From positions 1 to 64,000 of the forward strand of contig JAVTVY010008073.1 in NCBI GenBank assembly GCA_036873755.1: a stretch of 64,000 nt of DNA. Reading direction: 5' to 3'. The notes beneath the pieces are model-generated. The model ran no database searches and was not told where the DNA came from. It saw only the letters and a list, made by a program, of their open reading frames with translations. The first letter of the stretch is position 1, and each line of letters starts with the position of its first letter. This document shows positions 10,801 to 21,670 of the stretch, in pieces. A program made the translations under genes and the position numbers. The stretch comes from Hanleya hanleyi (lineage: Eukaryota > Mollusca > Polyplacophora > Lepidopleurida > Hanleyidae).

Positions 10801-12147
10801 ACGCTGCTACTGTGTAAAAAATATTCCAATTTTAAAAAATTAAAATGAAAACAATAGCGTCCATTTTTCAATTGGAATTTCATGAAAATTGTTGGTCTTG
10901 ATTCAACTTTGATGGTATACCTTGATAGAAGACAATTCGAACTAGTGAACTTTATCTCATTTTTTTTTTAATTTTTGCCTTGTTTTGTTTTTACAGCTAT
11001 TTTACTAAAATAAATTGAAAAAACGTTCTATTTTACGGTCGTTTGTCTTAAAAGTTGAATAATTAAAAAACTAATCCGAACTCACAAAAAGTGAGATAAA
11101 GTTGACTAGATCACCTTATAAGTAACAAGCATGCCAAATTTCAAAAGCGTAGCATGTATACTTTTCGAGAAATAAACGTTTAAATCTCGGATTTTGTACA
11201 AAAATGAAAGGCTAGAAATTGGACAAAATGTGTCCAGCTATACATCTGATGAATTAATTCAAATTTTTTGCTTGTATTCTATTGTCAGATACATTTTTAA
11301 TCTGTCTAATGGGACCTACTCGAATTCCTGTTTATTCTGGATAACTATTACACTTAGTTTTTTTCATCAAGGCGGTTTAAAGTCCAATTTAAACTTTAAA
11401 AACTTCCTAATACTTGTTCAGCTGAGAATTGTTTACACCTGTGTAGATCACTTCACGGCGGGTGTCTGAGTGAAGTGTCACTGTTATAATTAGAAACAAA
11501 AATACGGATGTTTGCATGGTTTTGATCAGAAGGGGGTAGATTAATGTGAATAAGTAGGACTAATAGATAATTAGCTTACCATAATACTGCGGAAATGAGT
11601 TTTGGAAAGGGAAATTTAACAGACAAAAATAATAGTAGCCAAGCCCAAGCTAAGGCAATCTGTTTAATTGTTCCAGTGACTAAATTTCAAACCTAATATT
11701 GAAGCACTTCTATTTATAATTTTGATTTCATTATTTCACCAAATGTTAGAGGAAATAGTGAATATTTGAATGCAGAAATAAAGAAAATGACCAGTTTTGA
11801 CCCTCTAAGGGGATAGCTATCCTTAATCGGTGCGGTAGTGTAGAGTAAACGACCGCTACAAAATCTGGCGGAAGACAAATAATAAGAATACCAATATGAA
11901 GAAGTTTCCAGCCAGTGGCGTGAAATCCTAATTATAGAACATATCATAGTATTACCAGCATAGTGACTATATATATATATATGTATAAATGAATCCATTG
12001 AAATTATATAGCCCGAGATTATATACAGCTATGACTTAAGAACCATACGGCGTGGAAAAGAAATTTACATTTTTACACGGTGGGCCAATGAACACATGAA
12101 CATATCAGTACATTACTAATGACTATTTTTTAGTGTATAAATGAACA
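4828..12147 (+). repeat. three near-identical 2440-bp tandem units
   Basis: Units 4828-7267, 7268-9707 and 9708-12147 repeat with an exact 2440-bp period. I found only two differences: one base near 9108 in unit 2 (GTAAAT versus GTGAAT) and one near 11688 in unit 3 (TTTC versus TTTT). Each unit begins at the hairpin ACCGGGGTCCGGT and ends TATAAATGAACAC. ORFs inside are short, recur in every unit and show no recognised family. Such identity means recent amplification, rolling-circle type insertion, or an assembly artefact. Confidence 0.95.
5098..5720 (+). repeat. older ~410-bp duplication inside the 2440-bp unit
   Basis: Within each 2440-bp unit, 5098-5300 and 5516-5700 are diverged copies about 410 bp apart. 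Both carry the same order of landmarks: an ATTAGTCGATGGC/ATTGGTCGAAGGC motif, a GGTTTAG motif and AAATCCAAGATGGTCGCC. They predate the 2440-bp amplification. The equivalents in units 2 and 3 are at +2440 and +4880. Confidence 0.6.
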
Positions 12148-13410
12148 CGTAGAAGATATATACAACCTTAGTAGACATTACGGCGTAAACGGAAAAATAC
12201 ACTGATTTTTTTTTTTTTTTTTTTTTTTTGACACGTGAATTGTGTTATAGCGTGCATTGTTGCCTACGTCAATAGAGAGATAATGAAGCCTACTACCCGA
12301 GGGGAATTTTATTGCGCCTAATGTAGACTCGCGCCAAATCCCTGCTCCAAAGTTCCCATGAGTAGCTTTCCAACTTAATGGGGTTCGTTACCTTTCGTAT
12401 GGCGTAAGTCACTCGATGTATAATACCACAAAACCTGCATTTATTTGCAAATGAGCAAATTTACACACACCCAAAACTCTAGTCGCTAACAATACTTTAA
12501 CCAATTTTATTGAGAAAACGAGTATAACAGATGTATTCAAGGTGTTTATCATGCATTAACGCGTATAATATATCAATATATGTATCGTTGAATACAACAC
12601 CTTTAGACTTTCAATTATCTTTGAATAGAATTGAACATTATGCTATTATGTTTTGATTTACAGTGCACTGTTAGCTGAATTGGGTTTATATCACTGACAG
12701 ACTCGGACCTTTACCGACGAACATATGTTCAGATGAATATCCTATAAGCTCACCTCATATTATTACTTCAACCGATTTCCAATAATATCCATCCATCCAT
12801 ATCCTAATTATCATCGAGTAATTATCAACAACATCGCAAGGGACAACGCCATACCACACGAACCAGAGGAAATTATACATACATTCGAACTAATGAATCC
12901 CGTACAGTATAAACGTGATGAATTCTCGCTACAGCTGACGGAATTCAGACACTATCTAATCATGTGGATATAATGTTAGTTTCCTTACCTTTTCCTATAT
13001 AAATAGGCAACGTTGGCGTCGATAGAAATAAAAAGATGTAGACAAAGGGTGCAAAAACGTAAAGCAATGACAAATAGCTCAGATAAAGGTTTCTTTCGAC
13101 AAGGGATGGGCAATGACGTATCTATGACGTCATGAGCCGAGAGTAGTTTATGCTATCAATTGTTCCTGGATATATTGGAAACAATCTAACAGATAGATGA
13201 TTCAGGAGTAATAAGTGATAATATTCTACAATAGCTGTTCATATTACCATTCATATCTTTATCACTATAATCACACAATCTTAGTCTTCGTGGACATTTG
13301 TACGCCAGTTAATAAATGATATCAAGTTAGTGTACAAGCCTTAATAATTCTTTGTTCCGTTGAACAAGTATTTGAATGACGCTCAAATGGATGACATACA
13401 AACCACTTCA
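12148..13410. other. no gene recognised; poly-T tract
   Basis: Unique AT-rich sequence after the tandem array. A T-tract of about 21 bases lies near 12209-12229. There is a TGACGTCA site near 13124. No coding signal. Confidence 0.4.
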
Positions 13411-13545
13411 TCACCTCCAGCCATTTTGGTCTCTTCGTCACCTCCAGTAATTTTGGTCTCTTCTTCACCTCTAGCCATTTTGGTCTCTTCATTACCGCCA
13501 GCCATTTTGGTCTCTTCATCAACTCCAGCCATTTTATTCTCCATA
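13411..13545 (+). repeat. five 27-bp minisatellite units
   Basis: About five copies of a 27-bp unit containing CCAGCCATTTTGGTCTCTTC. Because 27 is divisible by three, open frames form on both strands (13360-13617 + and 13322-13558 -); these are by-products, not genes. Confidence 0.85.
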
Positions 13546-14586
13546 AAACATTATCCATTAACAGTAACCCTACTCGACACTAAGGGACAAAGGGACAACA
13601 CGGAGACACATCGTTAACCTGTAACATCTGTTCAACGAAATTTAAGAAACAGGATAAGCTGAATAAACACAATTGAAAAAATATAGCTTAAAAAAGTGTC
13701 CCTCCCCCCCCCCTCCCTTCTCGGAGTCCTAAAAAAAGTTCGAATCCCCCTCCGCATCTGAGAAGCAAATTCACAGAAGTCAATACAGTTGTATATATTT
13801 AATGGTATATTATTTAAGCAAAAAAAACAAAACAACAAAGTTGTACCGTAAATGGTGATTTAACTCATAATTCCTTTAAATATTAGTTAGCTTGGACCTT
13901 CCAGTAATTCAAAGTATCCAAATGACAGGTACAGGTATTTGTACACTGGACATATCATAATCATGACCAAAAAATCAACTTGAATCAATCCCACCATACT
14001 CAGTGTAACTGTAATGCCGATACGTTGGTTTCTGACTGTAATAAAGTGTGAACACGAACCGTGCAAAGCACATAGAACCCCTCGGACTTGGAGGTAATTG
14101 AATATGGCCCTGGTAGATGAAGAAACGTTTGATGGCAACAAGCAATTGATGACAAATTGAAAATTTAACTTAATGATCTGGAGAACATGCATATGCGATA
14201 CAAGTCGGGTTCTTCAGTATATATGGTAGTAACAAGTTACCTAGTTTGACCTGGCGACCCTCACCCCCAAGAAAGAAAAAAAAGTAATGAATAGATGTAC
14301 GTACATGATGACAACACCCTCAACATCGCTTGAAGTACCAAAAAAATAGTACCCACCCCCCTCCCCATTAAGTTGACAAAAAGTAAGAAAAGTAATCACC
14401 CCCCCCCGAACCATAAGAAAAAACTTCTTGCCCCCCTCCGATAAAATTTTAACAGCCCCTAAGGTGACCGGGGTACAGATGAACACGGCCGAGTTTCACC
14501 CATTATTCTGTATCAGTCACATACCACTTTATCAAGGTCTGGTAAATATGCAGACAGCAATGAACATAACAAAATGAAGCTGAAAA
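13546..14586. other. no gene recognised; poly-C/A-rich tracts
   Basis: Contains C-runs near 13697-13712 and 14398-14407 and A-runs. The short minus-strand frames at 13887-14192 and 14241-14486 have no recognisable family. Confidence 0.4.
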
Positions 14587-16275
14587 ATGTTATGTATGGC
14601 CAGTGCTCGACCATCGTCATCTTGTAAATTATGGAAAGAATACAACAAGCGATTCGAACATGAGCTGAATCACGACAGTTTAGATTTTCATCCACCCTTG
14701 TCACAAGCCCCAAAATTCGAATCTTTCAATAACATTTCCTCGAAGTTTTCGGATATGACAAAGGGCTTTTTCTCACTTCACATTACGCAACACAGACTCA
14801 AAGAACATATCAACCTAATTTCAATTTCTCAGGGAGAGAGGATATAACAACTGAAGTTTACTGACAGATTCCCTTTCACGGCCCCTAAAAAAATAGCTTC
14901 TATCGGACAAAGAAGATTTCTGGGTCCGATTTTAAAAAAAATAAAAAAGCAGCCCACGGTACCTTTCATTCTTTACTTCACCTTCGAGTGTCTAACCCTT
15001 AAATCGGTTCTTGCCAACTATCTCAACCTCTTTCACGACGATATACGAGCAACATGAACCATGTGGGTACAGCTACACACTTGTGACGTCAGTATCCAAA
15101 TACATCACGCCACCCATCGTGTATTGCAGTGATGGTGCTGTTGATCGTTCCCTCGAAAATATCATGGAAGAGGCGAAAGAAATGGGTGACATAAATATCT
15201 CACCAGCCGAGGAAAAAGAGTTTCATAAAGCGACAGATTGTCATATCTGCCGCAATGTTTTCGGCGCTAATCGCGGCAATTACCCTTGTACTGCATGACA
15301 AACAATTATGAGAGTCACCCTTATTTTCACTCTTAATTTAAATGGAGCAAACTAACATGTATCCCAAACACGAAGAAATACATTTCATTTTTCATTGATT
15401 TCATTCAACTCCAAATCACGTCCCTACCAACTTCAACAACCATCATCAGCACGCACAAAAAGTTCGGGACACATTTCAAATTCATAACGTGAGGGAATGT
15501 TGGAAGCTGTCTGGAGAGCCACACATTCAATCCTTTAAAAACCGGAACTTATTCACTTGTTTTATCAGTTTTACATTTGAAATCGGTAAACTTGACTTTG
15601 AACAAACCGAGATACGTATACTTCCACTAGATCAAGGTTAAGTACGGGTCACCCGCACTGTCAATGCTGTTGTTCACCGACACAGATGGTTTCTGATATG
15701 AAATCCGCGCTAAAAAAACACTATACGATGACACGTTCAGATATAACCATCTGTTTGACACGGGAAATTACTCAATTGCATAATTCGCTGTATAACAGTA
15801 CTAATGATAAAGTTCTAATCAAAATGAAGATTGAATGTGATGTTATGCCTGCGAGAGAGTATGTTTTTAACGCAAATTGTATTACTTGGTGTAAATGGAG
15901 GAAGAAAACGAAAACGATATGGCGGCTAAATGGATTGCTAGGTATGTTGTGAAGAAATACAAGCGTCTAGTCCGTCATTCATAATTCAGCCGTCGTCCAT
16001 TAAAGAATATCCGCGTCCATAATCCAAAGACCTATTCCATATCCATATAACAGTATTAGCACCAAATTCAAAAAAGACATCCATAGTATACATAAAGATA
16101 GGCTAGTTTCAAGCAGAAGATGTACAAGGACAGTTTGTTTGATAAGGGGTCCACAAGAGCAAACATGAATGCTGTCCGAATTGTGGACCATCAACTTTAT
16201 TCAATCAACACCATTGGAAGCCGGATAATCGTAATAGACAACACAACTCACAGTTTCAGAGGGCTCTTCAGATAA
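14587..16275 (+). pseudogene. Polinton/Maverick protein-primed DNA polymerase B remnant
   Basis: Several frames along the plus strand match successive parts of polinton-type family B DNA polymerase. About 14587-14847 resembles the N-terminal region with a (K)GFF motif. About 14958-15000 matches the Exo I region, but the catalytic D-x-E reads TFE, so the Asp is lost. Positions 15011-15298 hold the segment with an EPCGYSY start and a CHIC zinc motif. About 15665-15720 has the polymerase motif C (DTD), followed by a stop. About 15780-15865 and 15910-15960 hold downstream conserved parts, and about 16110-16270 the C-terminal part. The stretch from about 15300 to 15660, where the central palm should be, is not recognisable. 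Stops, frameshifts and a ~150-bp inserted repeat (15959-16110) make it dead. The call is by family pattern, with no alignment run. Confidence 0.75.
15959..16110 (-). repeat. repeat A inserted in the polymerase remnant
   Basis: Near-identical, inverted copy of 527-676. It falls between two recognisable parts of the polymerase C-terminal region that are only a few residues apart in the family, so it is probably an insertion. Confidence 0.6.
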
Positions 16276-17855
16276 CTTTCAAACGAACACTACCCTCCTT
16301 TTTCAAATTCCATTGATGATTGGTGAGGATGTCTAGCGCAAATCCGTACAATGTATATTCATTCGCGAATAAATCTATTCCTATATCATATCCAAAGTTC
16401 TCTACCCGTCGACTAAAGGTATCTAACCCACTCAAGTTGATGAGGTGCACTGAGACAAGACTGCAGTTTCAATGGTGGTGTGAATGGTGGATTAACCGCA
16501 ACATTGAAACAGTTGGGAAAACGATGGCGAAGTACTGACAAGAACTCATATGAACCCACAGACAAATATACCGAATGCATATATCTAAAACTATAACGAG
16601 AACCACAAGTGATCCATGTGATGATTTGTATCCACGCCACGCTTTTATTGTAGCTGTTCATGTGGACATAGTGAATGACACGACCACACGGCTCCTAGCA
16701 CCAGCTTGAGCTGTATTAGATACAAATATTTTAAAGCGATGATTTAATAGCCCTATCCATTTCTCTTATATGCCTTGTAATTCTGTTGGAAAACGACCTG
16801 CGCATGTGACCATCAGATAGTAAGAAACGGCGAAACAGAGAGAATATTCATCGAATGAATGTCGGCATTCAGAAGAACTACCTGTGAGGCCCGACGCGGT
16901 CCAAGCGCTTCATTCTCCACCTTATGAACAAGTCACAAAACTACAATCACAATGATTTGTATAGAGGGCAAGCATCGAGGACGAACCAGCAGAGTATCAC
17001 CAAAAACAGGCAACAAATGCTGCATCACGCTCACTCCGTTTACATAAGCACCTGTGGTAGATAAGGAGAAGTGTTGAAAGTTAAACGGATTCTTCTGATA
17101 GTTTCAGGATGAAGCTTCGGCGGAGAGAAAACGATATAAACGAGCTGGAATATGGGTTTGAATCGTACCATCCCACACGTAGCTTACTTTACTGCTAAAA
17201 GACGCTGTCTTGACTTGTTTTCTCAGAAACGAATATATGGCGGTCGTCTCCCCCAACGCTTTCATGTGGCCAAGAATTAATCCTGGTCTTATAATTTTGA
17301 GGTAAATGGCAATGGTTACGATTTTGTAGGCATCTTCTGATGACATGGGACTGAATGAAGTCGGAGTGCTATACATTCGGATGTTGCCGTCACAATTATC
17401 CAAAATAAAGCATGATTGATGGAAAGTGTCTTGCATGAACTGTCCTCCTAGCTCAGCGGTGCAAGTCTTTTGAGCACGAAGCATCAAACCAGAATTCAAT
17501 CCATTCAGTGCGGATTCGTCGATTTTCCGACATCTTTGACATAGCCGTGAGTCTCAAACTAGGTAGTTTAGCATCGCATCCAAATTTTACAATAGTCTGT
17601 GGATTATTTGTAGCCGTGGTAATTAATCACCGCAGTATGTAGAGAACAATTTGGGACGGCATTGTATACAGTGAACGATTGATAAAACTAAAGTTGTCAT
17701 GCTCATTTCCATGACCAAGAAAAGAAAACTCGCCCAATTCTTCATCTGATGTCTGGGCTTGATGTCTACATGGAACGTAATATTCTCGCTCGATATCCGT
17801 TTTTGTACGTCGTACAATGAAAGTTCTTGTAGTGAATAATGAAAGTTCTTGCAAT
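16225..17855 (-). pseudogene. Polinton major capsid protein (double jelly-roll) remnant
   Basis: Minus-strand frames follow the order of the Polinton/Maverick major capsid protein. An N-terminal part lies at about 17855-17630. The first-jelly-roll region is at about 17620-17520. The 131-residue frame 17499-17104 matches the central region, with its YKI and ALG/TAxY segments. An NPFNF motif lies at about 17085. The C-terminal part is at 16450-16268, with EYTLYGF and a QWNLKKEG motif, and an end near 16225. The span (~1.6 kb) fits the family's usual length. Stops, frameshifts and about 0.5 kb of unrelated sequence (16460-16960) break the gene. Known: in Polintons this protein forms virus-like capsids. 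The 3' end overlaps that of the convergent polymerase remnant. Family recognition is by motif order, without alignment. Confidence 0.7.
16636..16709 (+). repeat. repeat B, copy of 689-756
   Basis: Direct, slightly diverged copy of 689-756, lying in the part of the capsid remnant that shows no capsid similarity. Confidence 0.55.
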
Positions 17856-17860
17856 TGCAT

Positions 17861-18804
17861 GAATCTCTATATTTCGTTTCACCGGCGTTTTTCCGGATGG
17901 GGTTTCACCTGATAGAGGTTTTCTTGAAAGAAGATGTTTTCTTTTTAGAATTTTTTATCTTTGTGTTTCAGATGATTCCCTATCGGGTTTGTAGATACTT
18001 TCTCCTTAGATGCCCTTGCTTCTTGATGTTGTATTGGGTTGTTGTATCTCGAGGTTAAGTGGTGGCCTAGACCGCTCGTCAGTACATGAAACTGGTGTAA
18101 TCCGTTGTATCATTTCATGATTCACAACTATCTCTCCACCTCCTCTCCCGATGACCGGTAACTTTCTCTAGCAGGGTCGAGATATAATTGTTCCCACGAA
18201 CCCAATCATAATCTATACCACGATATATTTGGATGAGATATACCCCTAGATTGTTCAAACACGCCCGTACCCTTCAAGAGTCCCCTCCCTATGCACACAT
18301 ATGGCACTATCGCTCGTTCTAGTGGAACCCCATTTGGCGCATATCTGGATGGCGTCTCATTGAATGAAATTCCTGTCTCTAGGCCCTCTAGTTCTCGGTA
18401 CAGCATTTCACATCCGATTGCGCGTGTGCATCCCTATTCCCCTCCCCGCAGTACTCTAACACGAAAACCTTGTTTAGGCTTTTCATTCGCAAAAACCCAC
18501 ATGTTTCTAGGCCCACTAGTTCTCGGTAGATAATCCAGATGCGCACCTCCAAAATTTTCCTCCGAGTGAGCATGCGCGTATCACTAGCCGTACAGTAGTT
18601 AGTACTCAGTATAAACCAGAGCTAATTCACTCCCATGCCCTTCCTAAGGGTTAGTGTATAGGGGTTTTCACCCATTCGAGTGTGTATCCAAGCGACACTG
18701 TGCTTTCCCTACGAATCATGGAGTCATAGACGCCGTTGTCCAGTCCTGTCTGGGTACACCCCATTGTTCATATGTACCTCCAAGGCCCATCTGTCCATGT
18801 CTGA
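17861..18804. other. no gene recognised; short degenerate duplication
   Basis: Two diverged copies of a ~130-bp segment containing a CTAGTTCTCGGTA motif occur near 18383-18400 and 18506-18530. The short ORFs on both strands lack family similarity. Confidence 0.4.
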
Positions 18805-19640
18805 TTAATGTCTCTCCTAGAGAGGTACAGAACAGGGTGGAATATCTCAGTATGGAGATGGGTGGAATATCTGTGAATTGGGAAGAATGTCTCAGTATAG
18901 AAGCTCTCCTAGAGAGGTACAGAATAGGGTGGAATATCTCAGTATGGAGATGGATGGAATATCTGTGAATGAGGAGGAATGTCTCAGTATAGAGGCTCTC
19001 CTAGAGAGGTACAGAACAGGGTGGGATATCTCAGTATGGAGATGGGTGGAATATCTGTGAATTGGGAGGAATGTCTCAGTATAGAGGCTCTCCTATATAC
19101 ATGTACAGGGTCTCCTAGAAAGGCAGAAAATGAGGTGGAATATCTGTTTATAGAAGTAGAGAGGTACAGAATGGATAATGAATATCTCAATATATACTCT
19201 CCTAGACAGGTACATAATGGAGTGGAATGTCTGTAAGGGAGGTGAAGAATGAGGTAAAATGTCTCAGTATACAGGCTCTCCTAGAGGTGAAGAATGAGGT
19301 GGAATGTCTCAGTATATAGGCTCTCCTAGAAAGGTACAGAATGGGGTGGAATGTTTCAGTTAAAAGGCTCTCCTAGAGAGGTACAGAATGGAGTGGAATA
19401 TTTCAGTACATAGGCTCTTCCCGAGATTGTACAGGATGGAGTGGAATGTTTCAGTACATAGGCTCTCGCAGAGAGGTACAGAATGGGGAGGAATGTTTCA
19501 GTATACAGGCTTTCCAAGAGAGGTACACAATGAGGTGGAATGTCTCAGTATTTGGGCTCTCCTGGACAGGCACAGAATAGGATGGAATGTGTCAGTATAT
19601 AGCTTCTGGAGATGTACAGAATGGGGTGGAAATGATTCAG
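18805..19640 (+). repeat. CTCTCCTAGAGAGGTACAGA minisatellite
   Basis: Tandem repeats with unit about 92-94 bp at first (starts near 18812, 18904 and 18998). They shorten to about 47-60 bp after 19270. Each unit carries CTCTCCTAGAGAGGTACAGA and a GTGGAATGTCTCAGTATA segment. The ORFs across it are repeat artefacts. Confidence 0.85.
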
Positions 19641-19900
19641 TGAGTGAGTGAATATGATTTAACGTCGCTTTCAACTATATTTCATTCATATCACGACGTT
19701 GGGTCCTATTCTTTCCACACCCGGGAACCACACGGATGGGGTCCTATTCCTTTTCACACCCGGGAACCCCACAGGTGCCTCAGTTAGTCGCCTCTTACGA
19801 CAAGATCTCTGAAGAGCTGAGGCCTATTCTCACCATGACCTGTGGTGTGCACAACGACATCCCAGGTCATGCCCCGGAAACCCCACGGGACTGGAAATGT
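19636..19900 (+). repeat. SINE-like dispersed repeat
   Basis: Begins GTGAGTGAATATGATTTAAC and carries a CAGTTAGTCGCCTCTTACGA segment, both commonly seen in dispersed mollusc repeats. It interrupts the minisatellite, which resumes after 19900. Truncated relatives of its 5' end occur at 20323-20360 and near 57273-57320. Confidence 0.5.
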
Positions 19901-20386
19901 CCCAGTATATAGGCTCTTCTAGAGGTACAGGATGGGATGGAATGTATCCGTTTAACGGCTGTCCTATATCCTGTCCTAGTTCTTGTATTCACTATAAATA
20001 ATAGGTTATGGAAGACAATGTATTGACACTCCACCATGTGTGTCCGCCCCATTGTCTACCAGTCAACTTTCGGGACTTGTGATGGACAAACTCAAAATGA
20101 CTTCACATGATCACATCTAAATTACATACGTTATCATTTAATAAAACTGGCATGGTCATTAGTGTTATTGCTCCTTATCTGGAACATTCAGACATGTCAG
20201 AAAAGCATTTCTATCCACCTACTATTATGGATTCACTGAAAGCAAACAAAGCAAATACAGCAGTGTTTGAACAAAGAATGGAATAATCATGGGAACGGGT
20301 CAAGGATGAGAGGGATATGAAGGAGTGAATATGATTTAACATCGCATTCAACAAAATTGATCACATTTATTCATACTGACATGACT
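19901..20386. other. no gene; truncated repeat start at 20323
   Basis: Remnant minisatellite to about 19950, then unique sequence. At 20323-20360 there is a fragment of the repeat start GTGAATATGATTTAAC. Confidence 0.4.
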
Positions 20387-20759
20387 GAGGGAGCATCTAT
20401 CCATATTGAAGGAGGGTGTGCATCCAGTCATACTGCGGTAGGGGGTGTGCATTCATCCACACTGGAGGCGGGTGTGCATCTTTCCATACTGGGAGAGGCG
20501 GTGCATCTATCCGTACTGGGGGAGCGGATGCACATATCACTACTGAGGGTGAGGGTGCATCCATACATACTGGGGGAGGGTGGGCATCTATCCATACTCA
20601 GGAGGGGAGCATATATCCACACTGGGGAGGGGGTACATCTATCCATACTGAAGGAGGGGGCACAACTATTCATACGAGAGGAGGGGGTGCATCTATCCAT
20701 ATTGGAGGCGGCGGTGCATCTATCCACACTGGAAGATGGGGTGCATCTCTCCATACTGG

Positions 20760-21670
20760 AGGAATAAGTACATGTATTCATATCAGGCGAGGGTGTGCAT
20801 CTATCTATACTGGAAGATGGGGTGCATCTATCCACACTGGAAGATGGGGTGCATCTATCCATACTGGAGGAATGGGTACATGTATTCATATCAGGTGAGG
20901 GTGTGCATCTATCTATACTGGAAGATGGGGTGCATCTATCCACACTGGAAGATGGGGTGCATCTATCCACACTGGAGGAATGAGTACATGTATTCATATC
21001 AGGTGAGGGTGTGCATCTATCTATACTGGAAGATGGGGTGCATCTATCCACACTGGAAGATGGGGTGCATCTATCCATACTGGAGGAATGGGTACATGTA
21101 TTCATATCAGGTGAGGGTGTGCATCTATCTATACTGGAAGATGGGGTGCATCTATCCACACTGGAAGATGGGGTGCATCTATCCATACTGGAGGAATGGG
21201 TACATGTATTCATATCAGGCGAGGGTGTGCATCTATCTATACTGGAAGATGGGATGCATCTATCCACACTGGAAGATGGGGTGCATCTATCCATACTGGA
21301 GGAATGGGTACATGTATTCATATCAGGTGAGGGTGTGCATCTATCTATACTGGAAGATGGGGTGCATCTATCCACACTGGAAGATGGGGTGCATCTATCC
21401 ATACTGGAGGAATGGGTACATGTATTCATATCAGGTGAGGGTGTGCATCTATCTATACTGGAAGATGGGGTGCATCTATCCACACTGGAAGATGGGGTGC
21501 ATCTATCCATACTGGAGGAATGGGTACATGTATTCATATCAGGCGAGGGTGTGCATCTATCTATACTGGAAGATGGGATGCATCTATCCACACTGGAAGA
21601 TGGGGTGCATCTATCCATACTGGAGGAATGGGTACATGTATTCATATCAGGTGAGGGTGTGCATCTATCT
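20760..21670 (+). repeat. 108-bp higher-order repeat (4 x 27 bp)
   Basis: The landmark ACATGTATTCATATCAGG recurs exactly every 108 bp, with CATG at 20771, 20879, 20987, 21095, 21203, 21311, 21419, 21527 and 21635. Each 108-bp block holds four distinct 27-bp variants and blocks differ by few bases, so this section was homogenised recently inside an older array. Confidence 0.95.

Larger units (their letters stand above)
14587..17860. mobile_element. Polinton/Maverick relic (polymerase and capsid convergent)
   Basis: The adjacency of a protein-primed polymerase B remnant and a double-jelly-roll capsid remnant, tail to tail, identifies an old Polinton. Integrase, ATPase, protease and terminal repeats were not recognised. 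The relic is therefore truncated, or its remaining genes are degraded beyond reading. Confidence 0.75.

Noticed and set aside
5001..11998. Sets of ORFs repeated in each 2440-bp unit (86-94 codons)
   Set aside because: AT-rich, overlapping on both strands, no family similarity; their conservation only reflects recent duplication.
13360..13617. 85-codon ORF of SSPPAILV repeats
   Set aside because: Product of five 27-bp tandem units; the opposite strand is equally open.
20428..21645. 405-codon minus-strand Ser/Pro/Cys-rich ORF
   Set aside because: Complement of the same minisatellite, open only because the unit is 27 bp.
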